A stretch of 64,000 bases of DNA from JAWLHU01 sp041690255. GTDB taxonomy: Bacteria > Bacillota > Sulfobacillia > Symbiobacteriales > Symbiobacteriaceae. Within the stretch, counting starts at the first letter, position 1, and every line of letters begins with the position of its first letter. The stretch lies in assembly GCA_041690255.1 (NCBI GenBank), contig JAWLHU010000011.1:186001-250000 (forward strand). The letters run 5' to 3'. Both the position numbers and the translations under genes were made by a program. A model generated the notes under the pieces. The model saw only the letters and a program-made list of their open reading frames with translations. It searched no databases and was not told the DNA's origin. Shown here one piece after another: positions 1 to 7,901 of this stretch.

Positions 1-165
1 CACGGCTTCTTCCGCTGCCACCGGGGCCACCTTGTGAGTATCGGCTATGTGAAGGAGGTCGCCACCTGGACCCGTGATTCCTTCTCCCTGATCTTGAAGG
101 ATGGTACCGACGTCCCGCTCTCCAAGCATCGAGCCAACGAGTTGCGGGTCCGGCTCAACTGGTAG
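1..165 (+). CDS. LytTR-type DNA-binding domain, C-terminal end only (partial)
   Basis: The frame is open from base 1 to the TAG at 163-165 and gives 54 residues that read as the end of a LytTR domain: FFRCHRGHLVSIGYVKEV, then a tryptophan, then LILKDGTDVPLSKHRANEL. The block in which a phenylalanine and His/Arg precede the conserved V-x-x-x-Y-V strand, followed by the 'LKDGT-P-S+' strand, is characteristic of this family. Members are usually response regulators (AgrA/LytR type) that bind promoter repeats. The receiver domain, if present, lies outside the window. It is read toward the broken ABC transporter that follows, and LytTR regulators often control such transporters. Confidence 0.75.
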   Translation, partial: HGFFRCHRGHLVSIGYVKEVATWTRDSFSLILKDGTDVPLSKHRANELRVRLNW

Positions 166-297
166 CCCGCTGCGCCACTCAGTCGGCCCCCGCTCGTCAA
201 GCAGGGTCTGCGCCAGTCGTCGCTTCCCCATCGCCAGTTGTCGCAGGTCAGCGGCAATGCGCCATCGCCCTGTGCGATGATCGGGTCGAGGTGGTGC

Positions 298-1390
298 ATG
301 ATGATCGAATTGAACGGCCTGACCAAGCGCTACGGACCGGTGACCGCTCCGGAGAACCTTACCTTCGCAATTCCCACGGGTGAGATCTTTGGTCTGCTCG
401 GCCCCAACGGGGCGGGCAAGACCACCACGCTTCGCCCCCTGGCCGGCCTGAACCAGCCCGATGCAGGTAGTGTTATTGTAGACGGCATGGACCCCTGGTC
501 CTCGTCTGACTCCGTCCGTCGCATGATGGGCGTCCTGCCCGACGGCACCGCCCTCTGGGATCGGCTCTCGGTCGAGCAGAACCTGCTCCTTTGCGCCGGT
601 CTCTTCGGTCTGCCCCGCACCGCCGTGACCCACACCATGGAGCAGACGGGCGTTCGCGACCTGACCAACCGCCGGGCAGGGAAGCTCTGGAAGGATCAAG
701 GTGCTTGCGGCTACGCGGCTTTGGGATTGCGCCCGAAACCCGATGATCCTCTCGCCGATTCTCATGCTCCCATTCATGGCCTGGATGATCTCCGCCACGA
801 TGAAGCGGGAGGCAGAGGCGACAGGCCTTGGTGTCCTCCTGGTTATGCCTGCTTACTTTGTCGGTTGGATGACATCTTCCTTCACCCTGGCCGAAGCCAA
901 GGAGAAGCGGGTTCTGGAGTCCCTCCTGATCACCCCGCTCCGCTCCTGGGAGTACGTCGCCGTGGAGGCCGGTCTGGGATCCGTGCTCAGCCTCGTCGCC
1001 GGTGGCCTCGTCGTCCTGATCGTGGGCCGCGTTCCCGAGAGGATCGGGCTGCTTCTCTTTGGCTACCTGCTGCTCACGCTCTTCTCTGTGGCCGGCGGAA
1101 CGCTGATCGGCCTGCTGGTGCCGGATACCCGGACGCTCGGCTCCGCAGGTACTCCCGTACTCCTTCTCCTGATGTTCGGCACCACCATGCCGTGGGAACT
1201 CTTCCCCCCCGCTGTCTGGGATGCCCAGGTCTTCCTGCCCACCCGCCCCGCCATGGAGTTGCTCAGGGCCGGCTACCTCGGTGTCGAAGCACCGATTCTG
1301 CAGAACATCCTGGTCATGGTGGGCTATACTGCTCTCGTCGCTTACTTCTGCATCTACCGGCTCCGCCGCCTCGCATTCTCACCTCGCTAG
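298..1390 (+). pseudogene. ABC transporter remnant: ATPase N-half joined to ABC-2 permease
   Basis: Residues from ATG 298 form a NatA-type ATPase N-terminus with a complete Walker A (GPNGAGKTTT), the Q-loop region and a stretch ending in RRAGKL near base 687. Just where the LSGGQ-like signature should follow, the sequence passes into the start of an ABC-2 type permease, in a different frame (701-1390). The permease has several hydrophobic segments and the family-typical AEAKEKRVLESLLITPL block. Signature motif, Walker B and H-loop are all absent. One internal deletion that removed the ATPase C-half and the gene boundary explains this. The ATPase frame runs on to 1566 as nonsense. The permease could still be made from GTG 701, but it has no intact ATPase here. 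Confidence 0.8.
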
Positions 1391-1398
1391 CTCGACCA

Positions 1399-1435
1399 GC
1401 GCCGCCCGGCATCATCTGCGGGGCGGCGTCTTGCT
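1399..1435 (+). terminator. Hairpin after the ABC permease remnant
   Basis: Stem GCGCCGCCC / GGGCGGCGT (1399-1407 with 1421-1429), then CTTGCTTGCCTT. A plausible intrinsic terminator with a weak T-tract. Confidence 0.5.
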
Positions 1436-1569
1436 TGCCTTCTGGCCGCGTAAACCATCCCCCGGAGTACCCCAGAGGTCGTAGTCACCGCTTTGTACGG
1501 CTTCGTAGTAGCGGTCGACGATCTCCCCCGTGGCGCGACCGCCTCCGTGTACGAGTCGGCGCGTAGTAT

Positions 1570-2715
1570 CTACTTGTTCAGGAACTGACTTCCGATTTCT
1601 ACCAGCGCATCGGCCGCCGCCTCGATCTCCTCCGGCGTCGTGTACCGCCCCAGGCTGAGCCGCAGGGCCGCCACGGCTTGGTCGGGGCTGAAGCCCATGG
1701 CTACGAGCACTTCGCTGGGCTCGCTCACCCCGGCATGGCAGGCCGAGCCGGTCGATGCCGCCACCTGGGGGCAGGCGGTCAGCAGGTCGTTACCCACGAC
1801 CCCATCGATTGTGAGATGCAGCGTATTGGGTAGCCGCTCCACATTCACACCGGTCACCCGGGCGGGCAGGGCCTCGACAAGGCGCTGCCGGAGCCGGTCC
1901 CGCAGCCCTGCCAGGCGGCGTCCCTCGCCGGTCGCCAGCTTGATCTCCGCCAGCTCACATGCCCGGCCCAGGGCCACGGCGTAGGGCACATTCTCCGTCC
2001 CTGCCCGCCGGCCCCCTTCGTAGGAGGCGCCATGGATCAACGAGTGCAGGTGAACGCCACGCCTCACGTAGAGAGCACCGACCCCCTTCGGGGCGTATAG
2101 TTTGTGGCCCGCGATCGTCAGCAGGTCGCAGCCGATCGCCTCGACATCTACCGGAATCTTGCCGATCGTCTGGGCAGCGTCCACATGGAAGAGGACCCCG
2201 GCCTCCCGGGCAATGGCGCCGATCTGCGAGACCGGCTGGATCACGCCGGTCTCGTTCTGGGCGTGAATCAGTGAGATCAGCACTGTTTCGGGACGGATCG
2301 CTGCCTGTACATCGGCGGGGTTGACCCGCCCGTCCGCATCCACCGGCAGAACGGTCAGGGTAAAGCCGAACTCGGCGGCCAGGTAGCGGCAGGCGTTGAG
2401 CGCCGCCGGATGCTCCACACCTGACGTGATTAGATGCGCCCTGGCCCGATCACGATGGCCGAAGGCCACGCCCTTGATCGCTAGGTTGATCGATTCGCTG
2501 GCACACGAAGTAAAGACCACCTCGCCAGGGCGGGCACCGATCAGACTGGCGACTTGCTCCCGGGCGGTATCCATGGCCATTTGAGCCACGGCGCCGTAAG
2601 CGTGGGTCGAGTGCGGGTTGCCGAACTGCTCGCTCAGGTAGGGGAGCATCGCCTGCAGCACCGCCGGGTCGACCGGGGTGGTGGCGTTATAATCCAGGTA
2701 GATGGGCCGGTTCAT
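1570..2715 (-). CDS. Cysteine desulfurase (NifS/IscS family)
   Basis: A PLP-dependent enzyme that takes sulfur from L-cysteine as a persulfide for Fe-S cluster or thiolation pathways. The 381 residues start YLDYNATTPVDP, as is standard for the family. The PLP lysine lies in AGHKLYAPKG (about residue 205) and the catalytic cysteine in STGSACHAG (about residue 327). The GTEN motif (GGRRAGTENVPY) is present. Length is normal for IscS/NifS. No iscU or mnmA is adjacent in the window, so the acceptor is unknown. Confidence 0.93.
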   Translation of the reverse strand: MNRPIYLDYNATTPVDPAVLQAMLPYLSEQFGNPHSTHAYGAVAQMAMDTAREQVASLIGARPGEVVFTSCASESINLAIKGVAFGHRDRARAHLITSGVEHPAALNACRYLAAEFGFTLTVLPVDADGRVNPADVQAAIRPETVLISLIHAQNETGVIQPVSQIGAIAREAGVLFHVDAAQTIGKIPVDVEAIGCDLLTIAGHKLYAPKGVGALYVRRGVHLHSLIHGASYEGGRRAGTENVPYAVALGRACELAEIKLATGEGRRLAGLRDRLRQRLVEALPARVTGVNVERLPNTLHLTIDGVVGNDLLTACPQVAASTGSACHAGVSEPSEVLVAMGFSPDQAVAALRLSLGRYTTPEEIEAAADALVEIGSQFLNK

Positions 2716-2757
2716 CAGGACCCCTCCTCTCGCCAGAGGGTATTCGGCCCCTGAGCG

Positions 2758-3438
2758 CTACCTTCCTTCGATAAAGGGGCGGGGGTGCAGACCGCGCCGG
2801 GCCTCCCACCAGAGCTTCACCGAAACTTGCAGGTTCCCGCCGGCGTGGGCCATGACACCCGGCCAGAGACTTCCCGTCGCTATGAAGGCCCAGCCATAGA
2901 GGAGACCGGAGAGGGTGGTCACCACGACATGGGGCCATTGCCGGCGCTCCCCCTTCAGGACCGGCACCATATGTAGCCCGCCGAAGATCAGGGCCGAGAG
3001 CCAGATGCCGTAGACTGGCACGAAGAGCCCTCGGAAGACCAGTTCCTCCAGAAGGCCGGCCAGGCCGATCCAAAGGACCAGCAGCAGCCCCCCGGCCCCC
3101 AGGCGGGCCCGGAAGCCGGGGTAGTGGACTTCGTCCACATACGAGCGGAAGACAGGTAGCCAGCGGTAGAGGCCCAGGCCTATCAGGTAGCGCAGGGTGA
3201 GCAGGCCCGCGCCGAGCAGGAGCAGTCGGGGAGAGAGGGGGACCAGCAGGGTGGAGAGCCCCTCCCACAAACAGTCCGGGCAGCCCGAGACGGCCCGGAA
3301 GGCGAAGAGACCACCGACTACCTCGCCGGTGATGCGCAACCAGAGACGAGACAACGCGAGAATTCCCCCAACTGATCCCTCTGTTTCCACACAGGACCAA
3401 TCGAAGTATTCGTCCGAGAAACGCAAGTTTCCTGCCAC
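2758..3438 (-). CDS. CPBP family intramembrane metalloprotease
   Basis: Multi-pass membrane protein of about 226 residues with the CPBP/Abi signature: EELVFRG (glutamate pair and arginine of motif 1), GGLHM (motif 2 histidine) and a C-terminal GVMAHAGGNL block. These glutamates and histidines form the metal site in Rce1-like proteases. The substrate cannot be predicted. The GTG start at 3438 has no clear ribosome binding site, so the true start may be a little downstream. It lies 42 bases upstream of the cysteine desulfurase on the same strand and may be co-transcribed with it. Confidence 0.8.
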   Translation of the reverse strand: MAGNLRFSDEYFDWSCVETEGSVGGILALSRLWLRITGEVVGGLFAFRAVSGCPDCLWEGLSTLLVPLSPRLLLLGAGLLTLRYLIGLGLYRWLPVFRSYVDEVHYPGFRARLGAGGLLLVLWIGLAGLLEELVFRGLFVPVYGIWLSALIFGGLHMVPVLKGERRQWPHVVVTTLSGLLYGWAFIATGSLWPGVMAHAGGNLQVSVKLWWEARRGLHPRPFIEGR

Positions 3439-3606
3439 GAAAAGGTAAAAAATCCAGCGGTCGTAAAGAATGGCCGGACAGGCGCCCCGAGCTGAACAAC
3501 GCGCACATCATCCATGGTGATGGCCCCTGTCTGTCCCGGGTTGCTCGGCACGATCGGTTGGAGAGCACCCCGTGATCTGGATCGTGACCACCCCTTTACA
3601 CGAACG

Positions 3607-3636
3607 AGGGCGGTACGCTCGACGCGCACCGCCCTT
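3607..3636. terminator. Hairpin downstream of the kor operon
   Basis: Inverted repeat AGGGCGGT / ACCGCCCT (3607-3614 with 3628-3635), 12 bases past the last kor gene. It has no strong T-run on the minus strand, so it may stabilise the 3' end rather than terminate. Confidence 0.45.
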
Positions 3637-3647
3637 GGCTCTATGAC

Positions 3648-4172
3648 CTATCCGATCGCCCCGATACCCGCCTCCAGCGCCTTGCGGTTGACCGCCTCGG
3701 TCCCCTTGGGCACCGAGTCCAGAACGGCCTCGACCAGCGACTCCGGCGCCACTAGCCGAGCCACCTTGTTCAGAGCCCCCAGCGCCACGATATTCGCCGT
3801 GATCGTCCGGCCCGTCGCTTCCTTGGCCAGGCGGGTGATCTCCACCTGGTGGACGGTGCCGTCGATCGCAGGGACTGAGTTCACATACATTGGGTCGACC
3901 ACCAGCACGCCGCCGGGGCGCAGCTTGGTGTGGAACTTGTCCACCGCCTCCTGGGTCATCGCCAGGATCACGTCGGCCTGGACCACCTTCGGGTAGTCGA
4001 CCGGCTCCTCGTCAAGGATTACTTCCGCCCGGCTGGCGCCGCCGCGGGCCTCCGGCCCGTAGGACTGGGTCTGGGTGACATGGAGGCCATCGAGAATGCC
4101 GGCCTTGGCCAGAATGATTCCGGCCAGGATCATTCCCTGGCCGCCGGAACCTGTCAACATGACCTGTCTCAT
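3648..4172 (-). CDS. korC: 2-oxoacid:ferredoxin oxidoreductase, gamma subunit (KorC)
   Basis: Gamma subunit of the ferredoxin-dependent 2-oxoglutarate oxidoreductase. The start at ATG 4172 gives MRQVMLTGSGGQGMILAG, the glycine-rich motif at the N-terminus of all PorG/KorC subunits. The adjoining PEARGGASRAEV block is also diagnostic. It is last in a four-gene operon, 4 bases after korB. About 174 residues, normal length. The upstream in-frame ATG at 4214 would overlap korB and is not needed. Confidence 0.92.
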   Translation of the reverse strand: MRQVMLTGSGGQGMILAGIILAKAGILDGLHVTQTQSYGPEARGGASRAEVILDEEPVDYPKVVQADVILAMTQEAVDKFHTKLRPGGVLVVDPMYVNSVPAIDGTVHQVEITRLAKEATGRTITANIVALGALNKVARLVAPESLVEAVLDSVPKGTEAVNRKALEAGIGAIG

Positions 4173-4176
4173 TGAC

Positions 4177-5007
4177 CTATCCCTCCCGATGCGCCTTGAG
4201 CAGCACGGTGTCATATGCCTTCGTATACTCCTGCCGGGGGGCGCTATGGATCTCGCCCACCACCAGCTTGCCGGCCAGGTCGGGCAGTTCCATGCTCTTC
4301 GCCTTGGAGACCGGGACCGACCGCTCCTGCTGGAGCTTCATCATGTTGTAGGCGTCGCCCTGCTTGTTCTTCCGGCCAAAGTAGGTCGGGCACTGGTCGA
4401 CCGCTTCCACAAAGGAGAAGCCGTCGTTCTGGAGGGCCTTGACCATCAGCTTCTCCAGGAGGCGGGCCTGCATGGCGGTGCCGCGGGCTACGTAGGAGGC
4501 GCCGGCGGCGGTGACCAGCTTGCAGAGGTCGAAGGAGGGGTCGATGTTGCCGTAGGGGGCGGTGGTGGCCAGGGCACACTCCGGAGTGGTGGGGGAGTAC
4601 TGGCCGCTGGTCATGCCGTAGATGTTGTTGTTCAGGCAGATGCAGGTGATGCCGATATTGCGCCGGGCGGCGTGGATCAGGTGATTCCCGCCGATCGCAG
4701 CGGCATCTCCGTCGCCCGTCAGGACGATCACATTCAGCTCCGGGTTGGCCATCTTGATACCCGTGGCGAAGGCCAGGGCCCGGCCATGGGTCGTATGGAT
4801 CGTGTCGAAGTCCATGTAGCCCGAGGCGCGGGAAGAGCAGCCAATGCCGCTGACGATCACCGTCTTGTTCTGATCGAGCCCGACGGTGGCGATCGCCCGG
4901 ACCAGAGCCGAGAGGACGATGCCGTGACCACAGCCGGGGCACCAGATGTGCGGAAGCTTCTCACGGCGCAGATAGCGCTTCACGTTCACCTTGTTGGCCA
5001 GTGCCAT
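4177..5007 (-). CDS. korB: 2-oxoglutarate:ferredoxin oxidoreductase, beta subunit (KorB, TPP-binding)
   Basis: The TPP-binding subunit, 276 residues. Near the N-terminus is IWCPGCGHG with the cluster-binding cysteines. It is followed by GIGCSSRASGY, and by the TPP/Mg motif GDGDAAAIGGNH with ICLNNNIYGMTSGQ. These identify the KorB/PorB family. The stop-to-start spacing with korA is zero (5007/5008), consistent with translational coupling. The preference for 2-oxoglutarate over other 2-oxoacids is inferred from the korDABC gene order. Confidence 0.93.
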   Translation of the reverse strand: MALANKVNVKRYLRREKLPHIWCPGCGHGIVLSALVRAIATVGLDQNKTVIVSGIGCSSRASGYMDFDTIHTTHGRALAFATGIKMANPELNVIVLTGDGDAAAIGGNHLIHAARRNIGITCICLNNNIYGMTSGQYSPTTPECALATTAPYGNIDPSFDLCKLVTAAGASYVARGTAMQARLLEKLMVKALQNDGFSFVEAVDQCPTYFGRKNKQGDAYNMMKLQQERSVPVSKAKSMELPDLAGKLVVGEIHSAPRQEYTKAYDTVLLKAHREG

Positions 5008-6159
5008 CTAGCACACCCCCTCAATCGCCGCGAGGATCTCCTGCGGCGTCAGGATTTCGCCGTTCACCTTGGTCACCGGGATCACCCTGGTCGTGCCGTG
5101 GGCTACTCGCTCCACCTCTCGGGCCATCTGTCCCAGGTTCAGTTCGGGTACAATCACGGCCTGCTTGCCCTCGATCGCCCAGCGGACCATTTCGTCGTGG
5201 AACGGCCAGATCGTGATTGGCCGGTAGAGGCCGACCCGCATGCCGTTCTTCCGGGCCATCTTCACCGCACGGCGGGCCGCCCGGGCCGTGCCACCGTAGG
5301 CGAAGACGACAATGTCAGCATCCGCCGTGTCATGGATCTCGGCCTGGTAGATATCGTCCAGGTTAGCGGTCAGCTTGCTGCTCAGGCGTCGGACGGCGCT
5401 GTCGACCACCTTGGGGTTGGACGTGGCGAAGCCGTCCTCGGCATGGATCAGGCCGGTGACGTGGAAGCGGTAGCCGTCGCCGAAGTTGGGCTGGCAGGGG
5501 ACGCCCTTTGCATCGGGCCTGTACGACTTGTGAACGCCGGGCGGCTCCGTAGGCCGGCTCCGGTCGATGATGTCCAGGGTGGAGGGGTCGGGTAGCGAGA
5601 CCGCTTCCCGCATATGGCCGATGATCTCATCGGTCAACAGAATGACCGGTGTCCGGTACGCTTCGGACAGGTTAAAGGCCCGGATCGCCAGGCGGTAGGC
5701 CTCGTCGACCGAGGAGGGGCAGAGGGCGATCACGCCGTAGTCTCCATGGGAACCGTAGCGGGCCTGCATCATGTCGCCCTGGGCGGGGGAGGTGGGCAGA
5801 CCGGTGGAGGGGCCCATGCGCTGCACGTTGACGACCACGCAGGGGATTTCCCCGTGAATGGCGTAGCCCAGGTTCTCCATCTTGAGGGAGAAACCGGGAC
5901 CCGATGTGGCGGTCATCGCCTTGACACCGGTGAGCGAACCGCCCACCACGGCCGCCATGGAGGCGATCTCATCTTCCATTTGGATGAATCGGCCGCCCAC
6001 CTGGGGGAGCCGCTCGGCGGAAAGCTCAGCGATCTCGGTAGAGGGTGTGATCGGGTAGCCGGCGTAGAAGCGCATGCCAGCGGCCAGGGCGCCCTCTACG
6101 ATCGCCTCGTTGCCCTGCATGAGACGGCGGGGTGCGGCCGGGGCGTCGAGCTTAGCCAT
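5008..6159 (-). CDS. korA: 2-oxoglutarate:ferredoxin oxidoreductase, alpha subunit (KorA)
   Basis: Alpha subunit, 383 residues from ATG 6159 (MAKLDAPAAPRRLMQGNEA). It carries the GNEAIVEGALAAG and YPITPSTEIAE motifs (pyrimidine domain of 2-oxoacid ferredoxin oxidoreductases) and the C-terminal block KVNGEILTPQEIL typical of KorA. The start overlaps the end of korD by 8 bases, so the pair is probably coupled. With korB and korC it oxidises 2-oxoglutarate to succinyl-CoA while reducing ferredoxin, or runs in reverse. Together with the succinate dehydrogenase at 39-42 kb this outlines an anaerobic TCA-type pathway. Confidence 0.93.
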   Translation of the reverse strand: MAKLDAPAAPRRLMQGNEAIVEGALAAGMRFYAGYPITPSTEIAELSAERLPQVGGRFIQMEDEIASMAAVVGGSLTGVKAMTATSGPGFSLKMENLGYAIHGEIPCVVVNVQRMGPSTGLPTSPAQGDMMQARYGSHGDYGVIALCPSSVDEAYRLAIRAFNLSEAYRTPVILLTDEIIGHMREAVSLPDPSTLDIIDRSRPTEPPGVHKSYRPDAKGVPCQPNFGDGYRFHVTGLIHAEDGFATSNPKVVDSAVRRLSSKLTANLDDIYQAEIHDTADADIVVFAYGGTARAARRAVKMARKNGMRVGLYRPITIWPFHDEMVRWAIEGKQAVIVPELNLGQMAREVERVAHGTTRVIPVTKVNGEILTPQEILAAIEGVC

Positions 6160-6367
6160 GGACCTCCACCTCCTGCACGTCGATCGCGAAGTCGGGGCAG
6201 TAGATCTCGCAGTTGAGGCATCCGGAACAGGCATCCAGGTGAACGACGATCGCCTTTTGCCGGTCGTTCATAGCCAGCACATTCTTGGGACAGACCTGGA
6301 CACAGATCTCGCAGCCCTTACAGTAGGACGAATTCACATCGACTGTGAACTGTCTGGTCTTCGCCAT
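6152..6367 (-). CDS. korD: 2-oxoglutarate:ferredoxin oxidoreductase, ferredoxin-like delta subunit (KorD)
   Basis: A 71-residue 2[4Fe-4S] ferredoxin-like subunit with two clusters of the CxxCxxCxxxCP type: CKGCEICVQVCPKNV and CSGCLNCEIYCPDFAI. First gene of the korDABC operon; it passes electrons from the catalytic subunits to free ferredoxin. The 8-base overlap with korA supports co-translation. Confidence 0.92.
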   Translation of the reverse strand: MAKTRQFTVDVNSSYCKGCEICVQVCPKNVLAMNDRQKAIVVHLDACSGCLNCEIYCPDFAIDVQEVEVHG

Positions 6368-6789
6368 GTCGTCCTCCCCACTTCCTTTGAGAGTTACCTC
6401 ACCGAGCGTATACCGGAGGAGGGGGAGGGTCCATCCTCAGACCGGGGAAATTGCTTGGCGCGAAAGCGCTACCGCTGGGTCATCTCGCGGCGAACTCGGG
6501 TAGCCATTGGGCGTGGTACCGGCAAGGGACACGGGGCCTCTCAACCTTAGTGACGCCTTGGTTCTGGGCGATATAGACCAACGATGGCCTGCGAAGAGCG
6601 GCCCGGTCAGATGGCGTTTACGCATGAGAGATATGCGTGGTACGAATGGATCAGGTACGGTATAGCGATCGTTGATACACAAATGATATAGTCAGTTCGT
6701 AAGATTGCCAGGCGGGTAGCCCTCGGACGCGGCCCGCCGGGCCAGATGGGATCGCTCGATCCAGATACGTGAGATGGGAGGATCCCGCT
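6368..6789. other. Divergent intergenic region between korD and the LD-carboxypeptidase
   Basis: About 420 bases without a supported gene. It must hold the promoters of the leftward kor operon and the rightward gene, but I cannot place -10/-35 boxes with confidence. Around 6510-6550 GTGGTACCGG recalls a T-box core, but no terminator or specifier stem follows. Confidence 0.4.
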
Positions 6790-7803
6790 ATGAAACCCTC
6801 CATGCTTCGCCCCGGTGACAAGATTGGCATCATCGCTCCGTCCTGGTGCGGTCCCGCCACGGTACCTCACCGGGTCGAGAACGGCGTTCGTGCCTTGGAG
6901 GGCTTGGGTTACCAGGTCGTGCTGGCCCCCAACGCCAAGGGGCGCTACCGGGGCTACCTTTCGGGCACGCCGGAGGAGCGGGCTGCCGACCTCCACACCA
7001 TGTTTGCGGATCCATCGGTCAAGGCAATCATTGCCGCGATCGGCGGGAACCACTCCAGCCAGATACTCCCCTACCTGGACTGGGATCTGATCCGGGCTAA
7101 CCCGAAGATCCTCATGGGCTTTTCCGATGTGACGACACTGAACATAGCAATCCATGTACAGACCGGAATGGTGACTTTTCATGGTCCGAGCCTCATGGTC
7201 GACTTTGCCGAGTTCCCCAGGCCCTTCGACTACATGCTCGACTCCTTCCGGCGCACCCTCTGCCAGGTGGGGCCGCCGGGCATCTGCGAACCCTCGCCGG
7301 CCTGGACCGATGAATACCTGACTTGGACGGAGAAGCTCGACCTGACCCGTCCCCGAGTGCTGACGCCCAACAAGGGCTGGACCTGGTTGAAGGAGGGGCA
7401 GGCCACCGGCCGGCTGATGGGTGGCTGCCTGGAGTCTCTTCAGCACCTGCGGGGCACGCCCTACTGGCCCGACTTCGATCGAGCGATCTTCTTCTGGGAG
7501 ACATCCGAGGAGAGACCATCGCCCAGCTGGGTGGATGGAGTCCTGGCCGACTACGAGAACATGGGGGTCCTGCAGCGGCTGAGCGGCATGATCGTCGGGC
7601 GGCCGAAGGACTACCCGCTGGAGTGGCACGAAGAGGTGCGCCAGGTGATTCTCGAGGGGACTCGCAAATATACATTTCCCATCATCACGGATATGGACTT
7701 TGGCCATACGGCCCCACAGTTTATCCTTCCGCTGGGCGTGCAGGCCGAGATCGACACGGCGGCCGGCCGGTTCGCCATTGTCGAGGCCGCTGTCACGGAG
7801 TAG
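6790..7803 (+). CDS. LD-carboxypeptidase / MccF-like (peptidase S66)
   Basis: A 337-residue S66 family hydrolase. Members cut the L-D bond of muropeptide tetrapeptides in wall recycling; the MccF branch inactivates microcin C-type nucleotide toxins. The start at ATG 6790 has GGGAGG 10 bases upstream and gives MKPSMLRPGDKIGIIAPS. The nucleophilic serine is in MGFSDVTTL (about residue 116). A conserved GGCLESL block and a late GHTAPQF segment holding the catalytic histidine are present. The size and the insert DRAIFFWETSEE lean toward the MccF branch. It is read toward dnaE, 98 bases away. Confidence 0.85.
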   Translation: MKPSMLRPGDKIGIIAPSWCGPATVPHRVENGVRALEGLGYQVVLAPNAKGRYRGYLSGTPEERAADLHTMFADPSVKAIIAAIGGNHSSQILPYLDWDLIRANPKILMGFSDVTTLNIAIHVQTGMVTFHGPSLMVDFAEFPRPFDYMLDSFRRTLCQVGPPGICEPSPAWTDEYLTWTEKLDLTRPRVLTPNKGWTWLKEGQATGRLMGGCLESLQHLRGTPYWPDFDRAIFFWETSEERPSPSWVDGVLADYENMGVLQRLSGMIVGRPKDYPLEWHEEVRQVILEGTRKYTFPIITDMDFGHTAPQFILPLGVQAEIDTAAGRFAIVEAAVTE

Positions 7804-7901
7804 TACCGCCTTCGCTCAAAGGAGACCCGAATGCAGGTTCGGGGTTGGTCTGTGGCGAATCTACGCTCGAGGCTCTCTTCGTGGATGAGGTGATTGGCAC
7901 C

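Noticed and set aside
4075..5595. 506-residue plus-strand frame across korB/korA
   Set aside because: Antisense shadow of the kor genes, typical for high-GC DNA.
6505..6560. T-box leader (GTGGTACCGG) before the LD-carboxypeptidase
   Set aside because: No specifier stem, no terminator with T-run, and the gene is not an amino-acid or tRNA-charging gene.
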